NCBI GenBank assembly: GCA_037833965.1
Contig: AP031357.1
Location: forward strand, 23,828,001-23,892,000
Direction: 5' to 3'
From: Marchantia polymorpha subsp. ruderalis
Lineage: Eukaryota > Streptophyta > Marchantiopsida > Marchantiales > Marchantiaceae
Length of the DNA stretch: 64,000 bases
The position numbers were made by a program, and so were the translations under genes. This document shows, piece after piece, positions 1-13,000 of this stretch; within the stretch, counting starts at the first letter, position 1; the number at the start of each line of letters is the position of its first letter. The notes under the pieces were generated by a model. The model was not told where the DNA came from. It was given only the letters and a program-made list of their open reading frames with translations, and did not search any database.

Positions 1-1310
1 AAAATCATAAATTCTAGTTTTTAAAATTGTATTTTTTTATCATTATCATACAATACCTAGAAAATTTTACAAAATACACACATAAGTAAAAGAACTGAAC
101 TGAACTGAATTTCTGAAGTGAAATAAGATTATTTTCATAAATTAGTTATTTTACAAATATCAAATGAATCACACAAAATTTACAAATGGGATATCTTTAG
201 AAAATGTTCAAACATTAAAGACATAAAAATATTATAGCTTTTTGATATAATTTATGTTATTAGGCTATAACAAATCTCAAAAGAACAAAATGACATATAT
301 ATGTATAACGTTTGTTAAAAAAATTTCTTTCTTACAATCCATTCTTCTTGTGTAGTTATTAATTCATCTTACTTTTTTTGACAAAAGTTAATTTTTTGTG
401 AAGACATTACGGTTTAGAGTTTGGCCCTAAATTTGACAAGTCAAATTTGATTGCAGTTTTCCAAATCTTGATTTAATTAATTGTATAATTTTATCTAGGA
501 CATATCCTGCAAGCCTCAATAAACCAACATGACATGAAGTCACTTTACAACTATATACCTTATGCTCATACTTGCAACAAGCTGCTCCGATATACTGATG
601 AATCAAATAAACATGTAGTGAACATGTGAATATATGACAAAGACGTGTAGTTCAAATGTATACTACTGCATTTATTAGGTCAAAATTTTCTTACTTTACT
701 GAAATAAGATTAAACACGTGATGTTGTTCATTCCAATATATTTTTATTCGTAAAATGAATGTGTACATTTGAATAGATGTCATATCTTTGTTCATTAGTA
801 ATTTATTCAGATAATTAATTAAATGTAATAAATTTTACTTGTATTGATTCGTTTTTTGATGTCAGATCTCCTGTGTATTATAACTAAAAGGTGTAAAATT
901 CTGGTATTTATTCCTTGTAAAAAAGCCCTTCAACGAGATAGAAAATATTTCATATTATTAAGATTATTTGTTCCCCAATAGTTTATTCCAAATATTTCTA
1001 AATCTGATTCACTTTCCGAAGCAAATATGGATGCAAAACATCGTGACATATCATCGTGAAAATACTGATCTTTGACCAAGATACCGTCCTGACTCAGAGT
1101 AGATAAATTTAAATGCAAAACAACCTTCACCTCTCACTCTCTGCAGTACTCAAATGGACAACATAATGGATTTATTGAACATTTCCAATCGAGAGTGTAG
1201 AGCATAGATGTTTTAGTGCTCAATTCCTCTTTACAGCATACAATTTACAAAGTTCCGGTCAAAGAAAAATAATCAAATTAGGAGTATATAAGAAGCAAGA
1301 CGATCATATA
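1..1310. other. AT-rich intergenic DNA, no gene seen
   Basis: This stretch is strongly AT-rich with many homopolymer A and T runs. Every frame is broken by frequent stops. No domain, splice-bounded exon or clear repeat boundary was recognised. It resembles the other AT-rich deserts of the window and probably consists of old degraded repeats. Confidence 0.6.
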
Positions 1311-3218
1311 CTCAAAATAGGTGCCGCCGAAGATACACTTCCGAACCTCTAAAGCAAATCCTCTCCAAGTAGATAAGGTTCAAAGGTCCCCAAAGAGGAC
1401 GCCGAAGCCGCCAGCCTAACCACCATTCCACATGACAAGGCGCAAATCCTGCACAGCTGAGATACACCTCTCCTCATTCCAAATATATATAATAAGGACA
1501 TAATCTCCAATTTCTTCTCGTAGGCCTGCCCAAAATGAAGAAGCCGTCCGCTGCCTTCTATCTCTGAAACCGTACTCGGCGATGTCGCTACATCGGTATC
1601 CGTATTTTACACCGTAGTAGATGCAAGCTTGCTGGATTTCGGCCTTCGTGACACAAGTGCTGATACTGATCAGATGCGTGGTTCTGTGTTTGTATACATG
1701 CCGAGAGATGCGCTAATTGCTCGAACGAGATTTGATCGTGAGGGCGTATGAAGAGTCCGAGTGAAATCTTTTCAGAGAATGAGGATCATGTTCATAACCT
1801 GATATGTTGTACGAGAAGTATGTATGTAGGAAGACTTAGTCGGTATGTGTGTCTGATGTCCGTGCCATGATCACGAGCATATTAGGATTCAAAGCGGTAT
1901 ATGCTTGGGACTCAATTAGAACGTTCTCAGTGTAAGTTACACACCCATCGTGATACCCAACACATTTGACCTTGCCCAAATGGCGTCGGTGATGTGTTGA
2001 AAGGATTTGAGGTGGCTCGCAAACGGAGGATTCGGACAACTGTGTGTGACGTTCAGGACGCCAAGCGATACTATGTCCTAAATTATGAATTTTTATCGGA
2101 GGATCTGCCAACATTACGTCATGGTAGGAATGGAATGGAATGGAATGAAAAATGCAGTGGTACTCGGTATGGCGACTCTAGAAAATGCAAAAGTCTATAA
2201 ATGTTGCGCGTCATTTTTTAAGAAGTCAATCACGCACTATTACGTCTTGCATCAAGGTCGACAACATTGGCATGACGACGTTGACTGGTTCGAGGGGTCA
2301 TCGTTATTAAGTGGGAGCGGATTCCTTTGTATGATGTGATCGATCTAAACTCGCAGCATATGTGGACGAATATTCCGGGAGATTCAGATGCAGAGCCTGC
2401 GTGCGTAGGAAAGGTAATCGAGCATGAACGCCACGAACTCATGAACGACTCTCGAGCGTTGGGGTTGCTGTCCGCACGACATTAAATTTTCCGCACTCGA
2501 ACCTCATTCTGTTTGCGACCTACTGGAGGTCGGAGGTGGGACAAGGTGGAGATCTTCGCACGCTTTTCAGTCTGAACAACTGCCAACTGCGCTGATCCTG
2601 TGACGCATGGTTCTACTCATCCTATGCATCTTGACCGCCTGACATTTCTCTTCGGATCTCACCAGGTCATCGCTGCATCCAGTGGTCAACCACCTAGTGC
2701 ATATTACTAGGCCAACCCCTAGTACATAGACGGGTGCACCTAGTGCACCCTTCTCTCTACTACTGTATATTATTCTAGAATATTTGTTATGTACATGTAC
2801 ATATATACCAACTTAATATATCATTTCTTCGAAGTTTGGACACTGACATTCATCTAAGTGCACTATAAATTAATGTAGTACGAGTGGTGTTTCTCTCTTT
2901 AGATCCATGACAATTTAATGTATACTATGAGTGAAGGATTTTTTATATATAATATTCACTGATGATAGTGGATTTAAAAAAAGTAAACGATTCTCGTACT
3001 GAATTTGAATGATTTCTCATAAGCTATTTTAAGGGAATTAGTATATAATTTGATGTGGCGATATTGGCATCATCACTGTATAGTTCATAAAGGGTCTTTC
3101 TATAATTTTTGCTACATTTTTAAAACTATGGAAAACGTACTTTTCTAAGTCCGAGTCTTCAAATTTGTGTTGTATGTATTAATAACTTTGTAGCTTCACA
3201 GTATCATTCGAGAACGAC
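1311..3218. other. Intergenic DNA without a recognisable gene
   Basis: Base composition is more balanced here (about 1.3-2.7 kb) and then returns to AT-rich. The few open frames are short, overlap on both strands and show no domain. A (GGAAT)4-like run lies at about 2127-2147. Near 2690-2750 the short words ACCTAGTGCA and CCTAGTACAT recur several times, suggesting a small degenerate repeat. Confidence 0.5.
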
Positions 3219-3220
3219 TA

Positions 3221-3614
3221 GTTATCATTCAGTATATACTTATTATCCCTCACCCAACAAAAATCTGTGGGGTCTCACAAATTTTCCCTATATCTTCGAG
3301 GGGAAAAGAGATTTCTTGGGAAACATACCAACTTCAGCGAGACTGATTGCAAGTATCTATATTTCAGTGTTGGGCAGCGATTATATCCCGGTCAGACTCT
3401 GGCATGAAGAGAGCCAGAGTTTCTCTTCATGGTGAACGTGCTTGTAGGAAGTCTTGCTCAGAGGTACCATTATGCCTTGGGAACGATTGGAAGCACAAGA
3501 GAGATGAAGGTAATTTCTTCAAAGAGGTAGTGCTACACCCGAACCTTATAAAGAGTCATGGTTTCCAACGATTCGCATCAGATTTTAATTAGGTGAGGGA
3601 TAATCAGTGATAAC
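3221..3614. mobile_element. Candidate Stowaway/mariner-like MITE
   Basis: The ends are inverted copies: GTTATCA at 3221-3227 pairs with TGATAAC at 3608-3614. Further in, ATTATCCCTCACC at 3242-3254 pairs with its complement at 3592-3604. The left arm carries about ten extra bases between the two paired blocks. Each outer end is flanked by TA (3219-3220 and 3615-3616), the target duplication expected of Tc1/mariner-derived elements. The interior (about 340 bp) encodes nothing recognisable. A MITE is an inference. The arms are imperfect, and no second copy was found in the window. Confidence 0.45.
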
Positions 3615-4056
3615 TAACCGCTCCCTATCTTTCTTGTAAACTATTATCTATTTCTGCGCATAGACAAAATCACTACTGCGTTTATACCCTTGCTTACTCA
3701 AATTTAAACTTTTCCTATGTTCAAATAGAGAAGTGTGAAAGTAAACCGAATTACAAGTCAAATGGAATGATCTGATGTAAATGGATTTTTTTGTAATTTT
3801 TTTGAAGCAAATGTAAATGGATTTAGACTGAAGAAAAGTGAGAGTTACTTTATGACAATGCCAACGTATGTGAGTTATACAAACCTACAGAATTGTACGT
3901 AGTTTCCTACTTGGGTCACCTCCCTTACTATCAGTCGTCAAGCCTAATGCAAGCCTACGAAAGATGAATGAACTTTACCGCGAAAACTCACACCCGCTTG
4001 ACCATCTTTCCATGAAATGTTGGTCATTTTTGTATATTTTAGTTGTGCCTAATTTT

Positions 4057-5378
4057 TCATCGGAAAAGAGGCAATCTACAGATTTTCGATATGTCCATTA
4101 GCATACTATATAAAGATTCTACGTTGAGTGGAGTAGAACCAGATATGCTCTTGATTCTTTCATAGCATTGGTGGAGGTGAAATGCAAATGGATGTCTCCC
4201 CTTCTGATGAAAAGATGCCACATCTGTAGAATCTGAGACTGAGTGCAACATGGAGGATCGACTAGACGAAGAACGTATCCACGATGGCATTTTAGCCAAT
4301 AGCCAGATTTAGGTTTGATTCCATGTGGTGAATCGATTGACTGCGCTCTGACCGATCAGTCAAATTGATCAACTTCATATGGGTAATCGATGTGAATTTT
4401 ACACCATAGAATATAAAACTATCTCCTATAGGGAAACAAATTTGTCAACAAGAATAACTGCCAAATGATGAACTTCATGTTTCGAAGTTGGGAACATCTG
4501 AATACAAAAACAAACTTCGAAATGAACATAGTGCATTTAAGATGTTTGGCCGAAAAACACTTTATTCGACAAGAGTTTGCCATTGAAATCACTCATATAT
4601 TAGTATTTCCAAGGCATATTTGCACGAGGAAATACTCAAGGGGAAAGGTATGAACATATGAGGCTACAGGTAGCATAAGGAACACATCAAATACAAAAGA
4701 AATAATCATTATACTTTAACGAAGAATGTGAAACATATTTTTGAAATTTTTGACTATACATAAAGAAAAATACCTGAGCATATCTGAAGTGGGTTGAAGA
4801 CCTTTAGTTTGGTTGAGCTTGTCTTTTATTCTCCATCGAAAGACATTATGAAAACCAATATCTACGGAGCAGTATTACTACAACATAGCTGTGAGAAAAC
4901 TGCAGGAGAAATTTTCACTTATAAATTGCAGATAAGAATCAGGGTCAGCTGTAACCGTGTGCAAAATCAAAGTGAAATCGTTGATAAAAAAGTCTTGAAG
5001 TGTTTCCATTCTCATATTTATTTTTAACTCTAATCACCTGAAGTCTCGCATACTCTTCCAATAAGAAAACGTTTTTAAGCTTATGTTTCTATCCAAGAAT
5101 ATTATCGACCATACATGTGCGCACATTCGGTTCTCCAAGCTTGTTGAGAAGTAAAATGGGACGAAGTAAGATAGGAATAAAAAGTTATGATCTTCAATAT
5201 ATAGGGTTTTTCGGAAAAGAAGAGAGAGTAAATTGTAGACATTACCCGACCGGGGCAAGGCTAAATTGATTTCTTCCCCCATCTCAATAGGGGAATAATC
5301 GCTACCCTCTGATAACGTTACGATTTCATTCTCACCCGACGTTCGGATTTTCCATGTCATCTCTTCTAATTCGCGCTC
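4057..5378 (-). CDS. Possible small multi-exon gene, unknown product (tentative)
   Basis: Three coding-like segments lie in the same direction. At 5246-5378 a frame opens with an ATG (MTWKIRTSGENEIV...) and runs to a GTAATG donor-like site near 5246. At about 4905-5010 a short frame reads METLQDFFINDFTLILHTV. At 4057-4299 a frame ends in ...SLYSMLMDISKICRLPLFR and a stop. Their composition is protein-like and unlike the surrounding AT-rich DNA. Splice phases between them do not join cleanly with consensus sites, so the gene model is incomplete. The arrangement would be divergent from PHO1 and share the GC-rich 5.4-7.0 kb region. No family was recognised, and the segments may instead be remnants. 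Confidence 0.25.
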
Positions 5379-7035
5379 GATTGGTGGTTGTCGATGGCAC
5401 CTGACGTTCGTTGGTGCCGATGAACAGCTGGGAGGAAAATCCCAACGTAAATGGCAAAAACCACATCTAAAAAAAGGCAAGAACACGCATCCAACTTAGG
5501 ACGACCCCGTGCTCCACAGAAAGGTGGACCACGAGATGGCCGTGAGACCTGTGCGCAGCAGCACAGCAGCAGCACCAGTGCCCCCGCACTCCAGAAATGT
5601 CGATACCGAATCCGCACTGCGCTCGCCTCTCAGTGCACCGAACCAGCGGGCAAAACCGCGGGGAAAAAAGTCCCCGGCGATCGATCCTCTGGACGCGACG
5701 CCAACGTTCGGCTCAGCTCGGGTCAGCTGCAAGCAGAACAACGTCCGAGCGCGCGGGTCGGGCCTTAACGGTCGGTTAGCGGGAGGTATCACCCCTTACA
5801 GAGAGAGAGAGAGTACAAATGACAGATTCCGTTCGTACGTACGTGTAGATCATGCAAGTTCGGACGAGCGGGCGTTGAATGTACGATCAGAAGGATGGCG
5901 GGTGTCGCGTAGCGGTGACACCGGGTAAACGATCCAACTGGGGTGAAAGTGAAAAGGTGAAACGAGTGACAGGAATCTATTCTGGCGTACAACGGGGGAG
6001 GTAAAACGGTAGCGGGTGAAAGCCCGGACGGAGTAAACGCAGGGTGAATGGTCGAGAGTTACAGGGTGAGGCAGATGGTAGAATCAGTGGGCGGGGCAGC
6101 GGCGATATTGAGCGAAAAGAGGCGAAAATGAGGTGGAAAGAAAGCCGAAAGCGCGGGTACTTTCCATGTGTGGGGGGCTGCGATTGGGCGAAAAGGGGCG
6201 ACCGGAGGACGTGGCAATGCTGCTGCTAGCCGCGTGTAGAAGAAGGGCGACGGGACGAGGCTCGAGCTGGGGGTGAGGACGTGGGGGCCAAGGGGCGAAA
6301 TCTTACCTCTCCCGCGGCCGTAACGCTGCTCTCGCTCGGCTCCTCCTCGTCGCCGCTCTCGCTCCCGGACAGAAGGAGGGCGCAAGAGGAGATCAAGATC
6401 TAGCGAAACGGGCAGCGCGTGCTGCAGGTGCAAGGTATTGGATCTTCTTGCACGGGAACGTTGTCGATGGCGCCGAGGCGAGCATTGTCTCGTGCTCTTG
6501 ATTAGACATTGTCGATGGTCCCGGGAGCCTTTCTTGTCTAGGCCGCGACGACGAGGAAGAGGAGGAGGCGGCGAAGAGAAGCTGTAACGAGGATTGGCGA
6601 CGAGGTTCAAAGCAACGAAATTGGCGCTCATATAAGGCGGGAGGCGAAGGTGCCTGAAAATTCTGCATCCGCGGGTCGTCTCATGTCTTATGCGCGAATT
6701 TTTCCCGACGAGGTCTGTGTCAGACAACGAACGAAGGCGACGAGGAGGGGGCCGAATTTGAGTCGGTTGATGGTCGACTCGTATTGACGACTGTTGGATG
6801 CGGAGAGTGGTGACCTTCTGGTGCAGGCAGACCTCGTGGGATGCGGCAGTGAGAGGGAATCCAGTGCTGAGAGATGAGGACTCGTCCGGCGACGCGTTTG
6901 TGATTTAGAACATGGAGAGGCTTTTCCGGAGGCGGAGGAGAGTCCGCGTGGAAGCGACGAGAGGGATACTGTGGAATTGATGAGGAATTGGAACTTAATT
7001 TGAACTCGAAGGAGCGTAACAGACGGGGTGGAACG
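5379..7035 (+). promoter_or_regulatory. GC-rich upstream region and probable 5' leader of PHO1
   Basis: This block is clearly GC-richer than its surroundings and leads directly to the PHO1 ATG at 7036. It contains a (GA)n run at about 5800-5814. Long open frames on both strands (for example 6059-6727 on the minus strand) are rich in Arg, Ser and Pro and overlap each other, as expected of GC-rich non-coding DNA. I read it as promoter plus 5' untranslated region. The transcription start cannot be placed from the sequence. Confidence 0.5.
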
Positions 7036-10000
7036 ATGGTGAAATTTGCGAAGTACCTTAACGTGCATCTGGTACCTGAGTGGAGGCCGGCGTACTGTAA
7101 TTATAAGAAGTTGAAGAAGGATTTGAAGAAGATAAAGAATCAGCTCGGCACTGGGTGCCGTCGGCAGAACTCTCTTCTACGGGTCTATAATTCTCAGTCG
7201 AACAAAGTCATTTCGGTACGTTTTTCATCGAGAAGCTGCAGACGATGAGCTTCGTGATTTTTTAGTGTAATTGTTGTGGAGAGGTTGTTTGCTGGATTTC
7301 TGCGCATGGAAGAAATTGGCCTATGCCAGTGATCCGTTAGGTAGCGTGATGTATGTATGCCAAGAGGAAGTTTGAGCCAGCAGTGTAGTATGACGGGAAT
7401 ATCGCACATGCTGCTGGAAATTGCACTCTCTGTCGTAAAGTGTGATGCCGCTCGGAACATCGTCTGCTCCTACGAAATAATGCCTGACAATCTTAAGCAG
7501 AGTTTTAGCCATTTACTGCCCACGCTTCTCCTTGCTTATGAACTGTCCCTGCGTCAGGCTCATCCAATGCCTGCCAGTCAATTGTCTTGGTTTATGAGAG
7601 CAGTAAATATTGCCAGTTGTCCTTTATCCTTTCGTCTTCCTTTTGATCTGCGTTACAATGTCCAATATCTCTTTGGGATTACAAGTAATTCTGGGTTTCT
7701 CGATGAGAGTACATTTTGCTTCTGCTCACGTGTGCCACTCTACAATAGAGTTGTTCAGGCTTCCATAAAAACAGCGTAAGGTTAGTCGCCTGTTACCTCT
7801 GCTTAATTGCCCGATGTGTCGATCGGGTGACCATTGCATTTTTCGGGTCAAGCAAGCAAACGATCGACTTTTTGACCTTTTATGATATCAACAGGTGCTC
7901 TTTCTCTTCAATTCAGGTTGTCGTGTTCTGTGGATGCGTTGTTGGCTCTATTATATAAAATGGCCTTATAGTTTCCCGTCTTGATTTGCAGGTACATCAT
8001 AAGAGTAGCGACCTCTTTGGCTCGCGCCTTGATTTAGTGGAGACAGAGTTTTTGGAACCCCTCAATGCAGCACAAGCTCATAACGAGAAACAATTTTTTG
8101 CCAGGTTGGACAGTGAGCTGAACAAAGTGAACGAATTTTACAAAGGCAAAGAGAAGGAGTTCATGCGACATGCTGAGATACTGGACATGCAAATGCAAAC
8201 TCTGCTGGAATTGAATGATGCTGCTGAGAAGAAAGCGGCGGACCCGCTGGCTGAGTCTAAAAATGACTCTGAGGAAAGGAAACCTCTGTTAACTCGTAAG
8301 CGACTTGCAGTTTTGACCCCCTTCAAGGCTTGCATGTAGGCTCATTGCAGACGTGTTGCGTCAACCTGGTTGTTAGGCCCAAAGAGGTTGGGCTTGTACT
8401 GAAAACTTTGGGTCCAGTCTCTGAACATTGATTTGTTAATTCGTCGTATTATTGCAGGTCAAAGCTCCATTGATGTCATGGATTCAGTACCATTGACCAC
8501 AGAAATGCTTTTCCAAACCGTTTCGAACCACCGAAGTATGGCTAACATACCTGAGAAGGACCAGCTGTCAACACTTCTGTCTTCTCAGTTAGGTGATATT
8601 GAAGCAAGAAGCTCGCCAGATTGCGGGTACGACTTCAACTCGAGGAGGAACGCGCCGGCGTCTCTATCAACACATCCACCTGGGCTCATAATCAACGCTC
8701 TTCAGCATGCCACTAACGAAGATGTGATGCACAAGGTGAAGAATACAGCGAAAGACGTGATGGACCAAGCTGAAGACGTTGCAAGTTTTATCGCAAAAAT
8801 TCGTCAGTCAGAAAGAATGCTACGCGATGCTTTTATCGAGTTTTACCGCGGTCTAGGATTGCTCAAGAGCTACAGGTTTGATTCATACTCATTGAACGTG
8901 GTTAGCGCCTGGTAGTGTCTTTTACATTTATGTTTCCGGCATCAAAGTTCCGGCATCTCTGCAAAACTATGTACTATCCAGTTAATAAGAAGCTGGAATC
9001 GAGATACACAGCTACTGGCTTTTTCATTATCATTCTTAGAGGGGAATCGCCGCAGGGTTTTAATATTTCCATCTCTGCACGGAGTTTTCAGCGCTAGAGC
9101 GCTGAAAACTTATTAACTGGATAGTACATAGTTTTGCATGAATAACTTCTTACAAAGCTAGGTCGTTGATCTGTCTGCCGTAACGAGGTCGAACATGGAG
9201 CTTAGGATGGTTGATTGGGGCAATTTGTGCCTGGCTTTGATGGAAACAAATTACAGATCTCAGACGGCTTGACCTAATCCGAATTAGAGGTGTGACATCT
9301 GATATCTGACATAGTACTTTTCCCCTCGTCTTCCTTGCGCCGCGACTACTTTCGAGTAGAGCCTGGTTTCTTTTAATAATAGCCTTAGAACTTTTCTAGT
9401 GCTTGTGCCAACGGCAAGATTCTGTCGTTCGTCATCGAAGGACTAATTATAACAAACAGAACTATATTGCGATGCTATAAGCATTCCTAATCTTAATTAA
9501 TAGCAATCTTAGCACGTCGTTTTCTTTGCTGTCAACAATTGTTGTCATTTACAACTAGTGTTGGGTGTCGTGTGACAGCATGCTAAACACGCTCGCATTT
9601 ACGAAGATATTGAAGAAGTACGACAAGGTAATGTGTTTATTTTTCCCGAATCTGATCAGTTTTGCCGAATCTGATCAGTTTTGCGATCAGCACGAACAGA
9701 CAAGTGATTGTAGCCTTGGTTCTTTCACAGTATAGCCAGCTTATTAACAAGACATGGATCCTGCACTAAATTTGTTTTATAAGTCTATAACATCATACAA
9801 TTGACAGCGCCAAAGCGTTCTTAGTGGCCTGTGTTGTGATACATCTTGACAAACCGACAGTTTCACGTCAGAAATTCTGAGAACAGGCTGTTGTCACATG
9901 CAGGTCACCGAGAGGGGTGCATACTCGACATATATGAGAACTGTGGACAATTCGTACTTCCACACGTCTGACCGTGTACGTCTTTTTATACTTCTTTCTT

Positions 10001-13000
10001 CCAGTTCTTCACTGCATGCTCGGGTCCAATTTAAATTTTAAATTTTGAATTCATATTTTATAATCTAGATGTTGGGTTCCTTCCTGAATGCAAATGTGAT
10101 GAATCGTATTCTAGATAAACATAAAGAAAACCAGTGGTCCGGAAGAAATCGTCATTCTTTGCTTTCAGCTATGACGGTTCAATATTCTAGCTGGTCCTTT
10201 CTTTTTTGTCCTTGTGAAACGAAGTCGTCTCCGATGAAGTACATGCATTGAAAGTCTTCGAGAAACTATTTGCAGGTAAATTCTCTCATTGCATGGGTGG
10301 AGTCTATGTTTGCTGATCACTTCGCAAATGGTGATCGGCACAGAGCAAGAAAGAGTTTGAGACCGAGGCAGGCGAAATCTCCACATCGCATTACTTTCTT
10401 CTTAGGTGCGGCCTCTATGGTTTATATCTTTGTAGTTTTACTTTGATTCTTTTGGTTTATTAAACACATGCCATGGTTGTTGCCAGCGATCATGGCAAGT
10501 TCTCATACAGGATGATAGCATTTGGAACTTTTAGGAGTAATCTTTTCGTAAATTGTATTCAGAAACTCTGTGTCCTGTTTTTAAGCGTTTCAGAATCCCA
10601 TGTTCATCCTAAAATGTTCATGTGATGTGATCCTTCGGTTTTCATGCTTTTCAGGGCTCTTTAGTGGTTGTTCATTGGCCTTGGTTGTGGCCTACATAGC
10701 AGTTCTGCACGTGTTGTTTCAGAGTCTGACACCGGAGGAACAAGCGTCTCGTATAGCTTCTTACATGCAGTCCGTCTTCCCAATATTCAGGTGTGGTCAA
10801 TGTTTTCCCTGCTGAATCATAAGATAAGGGACGAAAACAAGTTGTATAGTAGTGTTGCTCACATCTTTCTCTCGTTATCTAAACATTCTTGCCGGTACAG
10901 AGACGAAGAAGCTGTTTCATCGATTAAATACAGAAGCCAGATGATTGGACAAAAGTTTGGGATGAACTAGATTCAGAATGGCTCTTAGGTTCGTGAGTTA
11001 TTAGTGAAATAGGTGCTTCAAAGTCTAGAAGAGCCGTCTCTCACAGCGTTTCAGAGCCGAATGCTTTGAGCTTGTTGAGGCATGGGTCTCTATGTCTCAA
11101 TATCGGTGTTACACCATGGATCGAGTTTAGGATTACTTCTGACCATATAATGCAGATGCATGGGGAAACATATAACTGAAATATTTGTAATACGCCGCTC
11201 TCTTATGACTTAGCTCGTCAATGACTGACTATCTACTTGTTGGATGTTCGGTGGGCTAGTATGACAGCTCTCCTGATTCTACATATGTACATGTATGGGT
11301 GGAATCTTTACCTTTGGCGTCGCACGCGTATAAACTACGCCTTCATTTTTGAGTTCGCCCCAGGCACTGAGTTATGTTATCGCAAGGTGCTATTGGTGTG
11401 TACTGGCCTCACTGTGGTGCTTGGAGTTGGTCTGCTGGGGCATATCACCGCCCAACTGAATGAGTCTCCAGCTGTCGATCTCATCCCTCTGGGGGTAGTG
11501 CTGGTATGTGTCACGAAGACATACAGTTTGCTTACAAGATTTGAGGTTCATTGACTGTTCATGCAGCTAAAATAGTTCTGTCAGACTGTGAAGCTAGTCA
11601 GTATTATTTGAGCTTCTGCTCAATGTACGAAGTGTTGTTCTGGTTCTCTTTACTTCTGCTCTGTAACTACCAATCTGAATCAGTGTAGGTGTATATGTGC
11701 AGACTTTACTGATCCTGCTCTTTTGTCCATTGAACATCTGCTTTCGGTCGAGCAGATTATTCTTTTTAAATTGCATGTTTCGAATAATATGCTCTCCTTA
11801 CTATGAGGTAAGTAAGCGTATAAATCCATCCACTCGATGAAATCTGCTTTACAAGTACTATAGGGAAAGTTTATAGATGCTTTTGTCGTCTTGGTGTACT
11901 CGGAGTGTTTTTGCTACTCGGTTCTGAGACTCGTGCCTTTCGAACACGGCGCAGGTACTTCTGGCAGATTTTTTTCTCGGTGATCAACTTTGTAGCCAGG
12001 TTTGTCTTTTTTCCCTCCAGAATATTTGACATATTCGTTGCATCTTGGTTTGTCTTATAAAAAACAGGGTTATCCTTATATGTTGCTGAGGGGTGGATTG
12101 AGTTTTAAAATTTGCATGTACAATGGAGGTTATAGGTACCTGTACTTCGCAACATAGAGTACGTTATGTGCTACTACCTAGGCGGACACTTCTTGACGGA
12201 GAATGGGGACATCTGCCTCAACAATGCACGATTCAAGGAAATTTCTTACATTATTTCGGTGCTCCCTTACTGGTGGCGTCTGATGCAGGTAACGGAAAGT
12301 GCAAGAAGAAACTGCAGTTGATTTGTTAGGCTTGTAAATTGTTTTTGACAGAACTATTCAAAGTCAGACGCAAGTATGAGAACACTGCTTTTGTAGCGCC
12401 AGATAGTTTAAGATGCAACGCGTGGATTTTATCTTATACTGATCCTTCTGAGATGCGGTTTACAGTGTGTCAGGAGGTACAGGGACGAGGGATCAAAATC
12501 ACATATAGCCAACGGTGGAAAGTACCTTTCGGCAATGCTTGCCGTGATTATCAGGACATTCTACGGCAGAAATGAAACTATGTTCTGGACGGTCTCATAC
12601 ATCGCCGCGTCAACGTTTGCCACATTTTACCAGATATACTGGGACCTTGTGATAGACTGGGGACTACTTCGGAAGAAATCGACTAACAAATGGCTGAGGG
12701 ACAACTTGATTCTGGAGGATCATCATTACATTTACTTCATATCCATGGTATCGTATATATGAATCAATCTGTGTACGATCTTTGCTGTAAATTGCGTGTA
12801 CATGAATTTGTTTGCATTTTTAGAGGTGATACCAGATCATTCAGCATCGCCCCGATTTTAGATTTGCTTTCTTCAGATTTACATTTGTATGTACATTCGA
12901 AAAAACTGAATTTCTGGCCGCAATATTCTTTTACAGGGAGTGAATATTCTTCTGCGGTTTCCCTGGGTCCTGTCAGTTACACATTTCCAGTTTGGTGGGT

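Noticed and set aside
2368..2375. GAATATTC, matching the P1BS phosphate-response site GNATATNC
   Set aside because: It is more than 4.6 kb upstream of PHO1, and the same 8-mer occurs by chance elsewhere, for example inside a PHO1 exon at 12942 and at 31729.
6059..6727. Long minus-strand open frame (222 codons) upstream of PHO1
   Set aside because: It is Arg/Ser/Pro-rich, overlaps other frames on both strands, sits in GC-rich leader DNA and shows no motif.
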